DNA from: a bacterium
GTDB lineage: Bacteria > Patescibacteriota > Gracilibacteria > UBA1369 > GCA-2718715
Reading direction: 5' to 3'
Assembly (NCBI GenBank): GCA_018662325.1
Contig: JABJGM010000007.1
Span: 62,001-126,000 of the forward strand
DNA length: 64,000 bases
Part shown: positions 62,293 to 64,000 of the stretch, in pieces
How the letters are laid out: the number at the start of each line of letters is the position of its first letter
Numbering within the stretch: the stretch's first letter is position 1
Made by a program: the position numbers and the translations under genes
The notes under the pieces: generated by a model
Seen by the model: only the letters and a program-made list of their open reading frames with translations
Database searches by the model: none
What the model was told of the DNA's origin: nothing

Positions 62293-63852
62293 ATGCCCAT
62301 TTTTAATTCGATTTTTGATTTTCTTACTTTTAGTTTTAAATTTTTAGGGAATTCTAATTGGGCTTTTTTAATACTTTCAATTTTAAGTATTTTTTTAGTT
62401 TTATATAATCGAAATAAGGTAAGCTACAAGTTTAATCTTTTTGATACATTGTTTTTTGTCTTTAGTCTTACTTTTTTAACTGCGCTTTATTTTAGACAAG
62501 CACCCTTCGGCTTTGTGGAATATAGCAGTTTATTTGCTGGGTATTTTTTATATAAGTTTTTCCAAACTATTAAATTTAATATTCCTAAGTTTTTTTATTA
62601 TATATTTTATTTAATAAATATTTTTACAGTTTTTCATTTTTGCTCTTCGAGTTTTGATAGACTATATGGTCTTACAAATTTTAACCAAACTTTAACTACC
62701 TACCCTAATCTTTGGGCTTTATTAATGGGAATAATTCTTATTTTAAATTTTCAATCGAAAAGATATTTCTTGATCTTTTCAACCGCAATTGCTTTCTTTC
62801 TTACCTTATCTAAAACTTCCATTCTTTCGCTTTTTTTGATAGTAATTTTATTATTATTTTATTCTTTTAGAGTTCTTGAGAAGAACAATGTTTGTAAAAA
62901 TGTTTTAGCCTTATTTCTTGCCCTGATTATAAGCCTTGGAGTCATTGAGTTAAAAAACACTGAAAACTACACCCTGGATAGAATAACGAATCAATCTCTA
63001 TCAGCCCAAAGTTCTTTTAATCAAAGATTTGTTTTTTTTGATCAAAGCCTCCAGATGTTTAAGTCTTTTCCTTTGTTTGGAGTAGGTCCAGGAAATTTTA
63101 AGGCTCTTCAGCCCAAGTACGCTAATGAGTTTTACGTTTTATCTGAACATCCTCATAATCTAGAATTAAAAATTTTAGCTGAAAATGGCATTATTTCTTT
63201 TATTGTAATACTCGCAATTGGAATCATTTATTTATTAATTAATTTTAAAAGTCTAGGTAATCCACATTTTTTAGCGTTTATGTTTGTTATTGGTCAGTCT
63301 CAATTTGATTTCAACCTTAATTTCACAATATCAGTTCTTATATGCTCTTATCTTTTAGCCAATTCAACAAAGCTTAAATTAAAAAACTTCAAATATTCTA
63401 AAAAAATTTTTAACATTTTGTTACTTCAGTTCATTATAGTTGTTTTAATTTCATCAAACGACCTGGTATCTTCTAAAATTAAAAATAGTGATTTTCTATT
63501 TTTAGAGCCTAAGGATAATCAATTATTAGCAAAAGCCTATCCAAACTATTGGAAGTTTAGTCCGTCAAAATTTTCTGAGTTAAGTCCATATGATAACTTG
63601 AATTTGCACTTTGACTTTGCTCCAAGCCAATCAACTGATTATGATAAGCTGTTGAATCAAGTACTAGATAAAACAAAAGTTAATTTCAATTTTTTAATTC
63701 TAGATGATGAAATTCCCTACGCTCTAAAGTTAGCCTGCTATTACAATCTTGATCAAATACATGATGATTTAAAGCTTGCATATACCAACGAATTAGGTAA
63801 ATTAAACTTAAATCAAGCAAAACAAAATTATGAAAATTCTAATTGCAACTAA
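62293..63852 (+). CDS. O-antigen ligase / polymerase-like membrane protein (Wzy_C)
   Basis: The 519-residue protein has about 10-12 membrane helices and the Wzy_C signature in a large loop: FGVGPGNFKALQPKYANEFYVLSEHPHN followed by LELKILAENGIISF. Members ligate or polymerise glycan units on the outer face of the membrane. The C-terminal ~110 residues are soluble and unrecognised. It overlaps rdgB by 23 nt. Confidence 0.85.
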   Translation: MPIFNSIFDFLTFSFKFLGNSNWAFLILSILSIFLVLYNRNKVSYKFNLFDTLFFVFSLTFLTALYFRQAPFGFVEYSSLFAGYFLYKFFQTIKFNIPKFFYYIFYLINIFTVFHFCSSSFDRLYGLTNFNQTLTTYPNLWALLMGIILILNFQSKRYFLIFSTAIAFFLTLSKTSILSLFLIVILLLFYSFRVLEKNNVCKNVLALFLALIISLGVIELKNTENYTLDRITNQSLSAQSSFNQRFVFFDQSLQMFKSFPLFGVGPGNFKALQPKYANEFYVLSEHPHNLELKILAENGIISFIVILAIGIIYLLINFKSLGNPHFLAFMFVIGQSQFDFNLNFTISVLICSYLLANSTKLKLKNFKYSKKIFNILLLQFIIVVLISSNDLVSSKIKNSDFLFLEPKDNQLLAKAYPNYWKFSPSKFSELSPYDNLNLHFDFAPSQSTDYDKLLNQVLDKTKVNFNFLILDDEIPYALKLACYYNLDQIHDDLKLAYTNELGKLNLNQAKQNYENSNCN

Positions 63853-64000
63853 AAACCAAGGTAAATTAAATGAAATTCAAGACTTTCTTAAGTCTTTGGA
63901 TTCTATGGAGTTTCATAATTTATTTGATGTAAAACTAGATTTCGATGTGGAAGAAACAGGTAGAACTTATAAAGACAATGCATTGATTAAAGCAAAATCT
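63830..64000 (+). CDS. rdgB: XTP/dITP diphosphatase RdgB/HAM1, truncated by the window end
   Basis: The first 57 codons are present and match the family: ILIATKNQGKLNEIQDFL, the conserved nucleotide-binding start, and EETGRTYKDNALIKAKS. The enzyme hydrolyses non-canonical purine triphosphates such as ITP and XTP. The start codon lies inside the end of the Wzy-like gene (23-nt overlap). The rest lies beyond the window. Confidence 0.93.
   Translation, partial: MKILIATKNQGKLNEIQDFLKSLDSMEFHNLFDVKLDFDVEETGRTYKDNALIKAKS

Noticed and set aside
1-64000. CRISPR arrays, insertion sequences or prophage genes.
   Set aside because: No repeat-spacer pattern, transposase or phage structural gene is seen; the only tandem array is the coding repeat at 17286-17453.

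Overview
The window is AT-rich, gene-dense bacterial DNA with short intergenic gaps, many overlapping genes and no insertion sequence, prophage or CRISPR array that I can see. Gene content suggests a small-genome bacterium, most likely of the Patescibacteria/CPR radiation. Pointers are a short two-helix pilin-like protein beside rpsP-khpA, many orphan genes, a stand-alone 5'-3' exonuclease, a minimal Suf set, and starts without a recognisable Shine-Dalgarno sequence. Stops are almost all TAA or TAG. A class II release factor with the SPF motif is encoded and full-length proteins read through under the standard code, so UGA is not reassigned to glycine as in Gracilibacteria/Absconditabacteria. 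The lineage call is an inference from content only.

Layout. 0-1.7 kb: an orphan ORF and queG. 1.7-7.4 kb (minus): an Fe-S assembly operon, sufC-sufB-sufD-sufS-sufU, plus an orphan gene. 7.4-11 kb (plus): a promoter, an isoleucine-rich leader peptide and a terminator hairpin (a candidate ribosome-mediated attenuator), then an ATP-grasp ligase, an M20 peptidase and a prephenate-dehydratase-like protein without its catalytic motif. 11-17.7 kb (minus): an orphan membrane protein, murJ, topA, a LOG-family enzyme, rpiA and a SOUL protein with an expanded in-frame repeat. 18-25 kb: a frameshifted small gene, tRNA-Asp, a glycosyltransferase, a DciA-like protein, rpsP, khpA, a pilin-like protein, a 5'-3' exonuclease, ftsA and ftsZ. 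25-31 kb (minus): a 1720-aa orphan giant protein in an operon with a small Lys-rich protein.

31-46 kb holds a FemAB-type transferase, peptide deformylase and several DNA-repair genes: class II photolyase, umuC, umuD with the catalytic Lys replaced, and ung. It also holds a GGQ ribosome-rescue domain fused to YaaA, a sugar-phosphate isomerase, an exported beta-rich protein and a transglutaminase-like protein. 44.6-50 kb: two ABC half-transporters, a histidine phosphatase, a methyltransferase and tmRNA. 50-57 kb: mfd, dnaN, a 0.5-kb non-coding region with all the marks of a replication origin (DnaA boxes, DnaA-trios, AT-rich unwinding tract), then RNase J. 57-64 kb: a Wzx-type flippase, an SGNH-hydrolase-like protein, prfB, a small lipoprotein, efp, a Wzy/O-antigen-ligase-like protein and the start of rdgB.

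Themes. Translation and its quality control are well represented (RF2, EF-P, deformylase, tmRNA, a GGQ rescue domain, KhpA, S16). So are DNA repair (Mfd, photolyase, Pol V, Ung, 5'-3' exonuclease) and envelope building (MurJ, FemAB, Wzx, Wzy, a glycosyltransferase). The features I rate most worth following are the attenuator, the origin, the GGQ-YaaA fusion and the giant protein.
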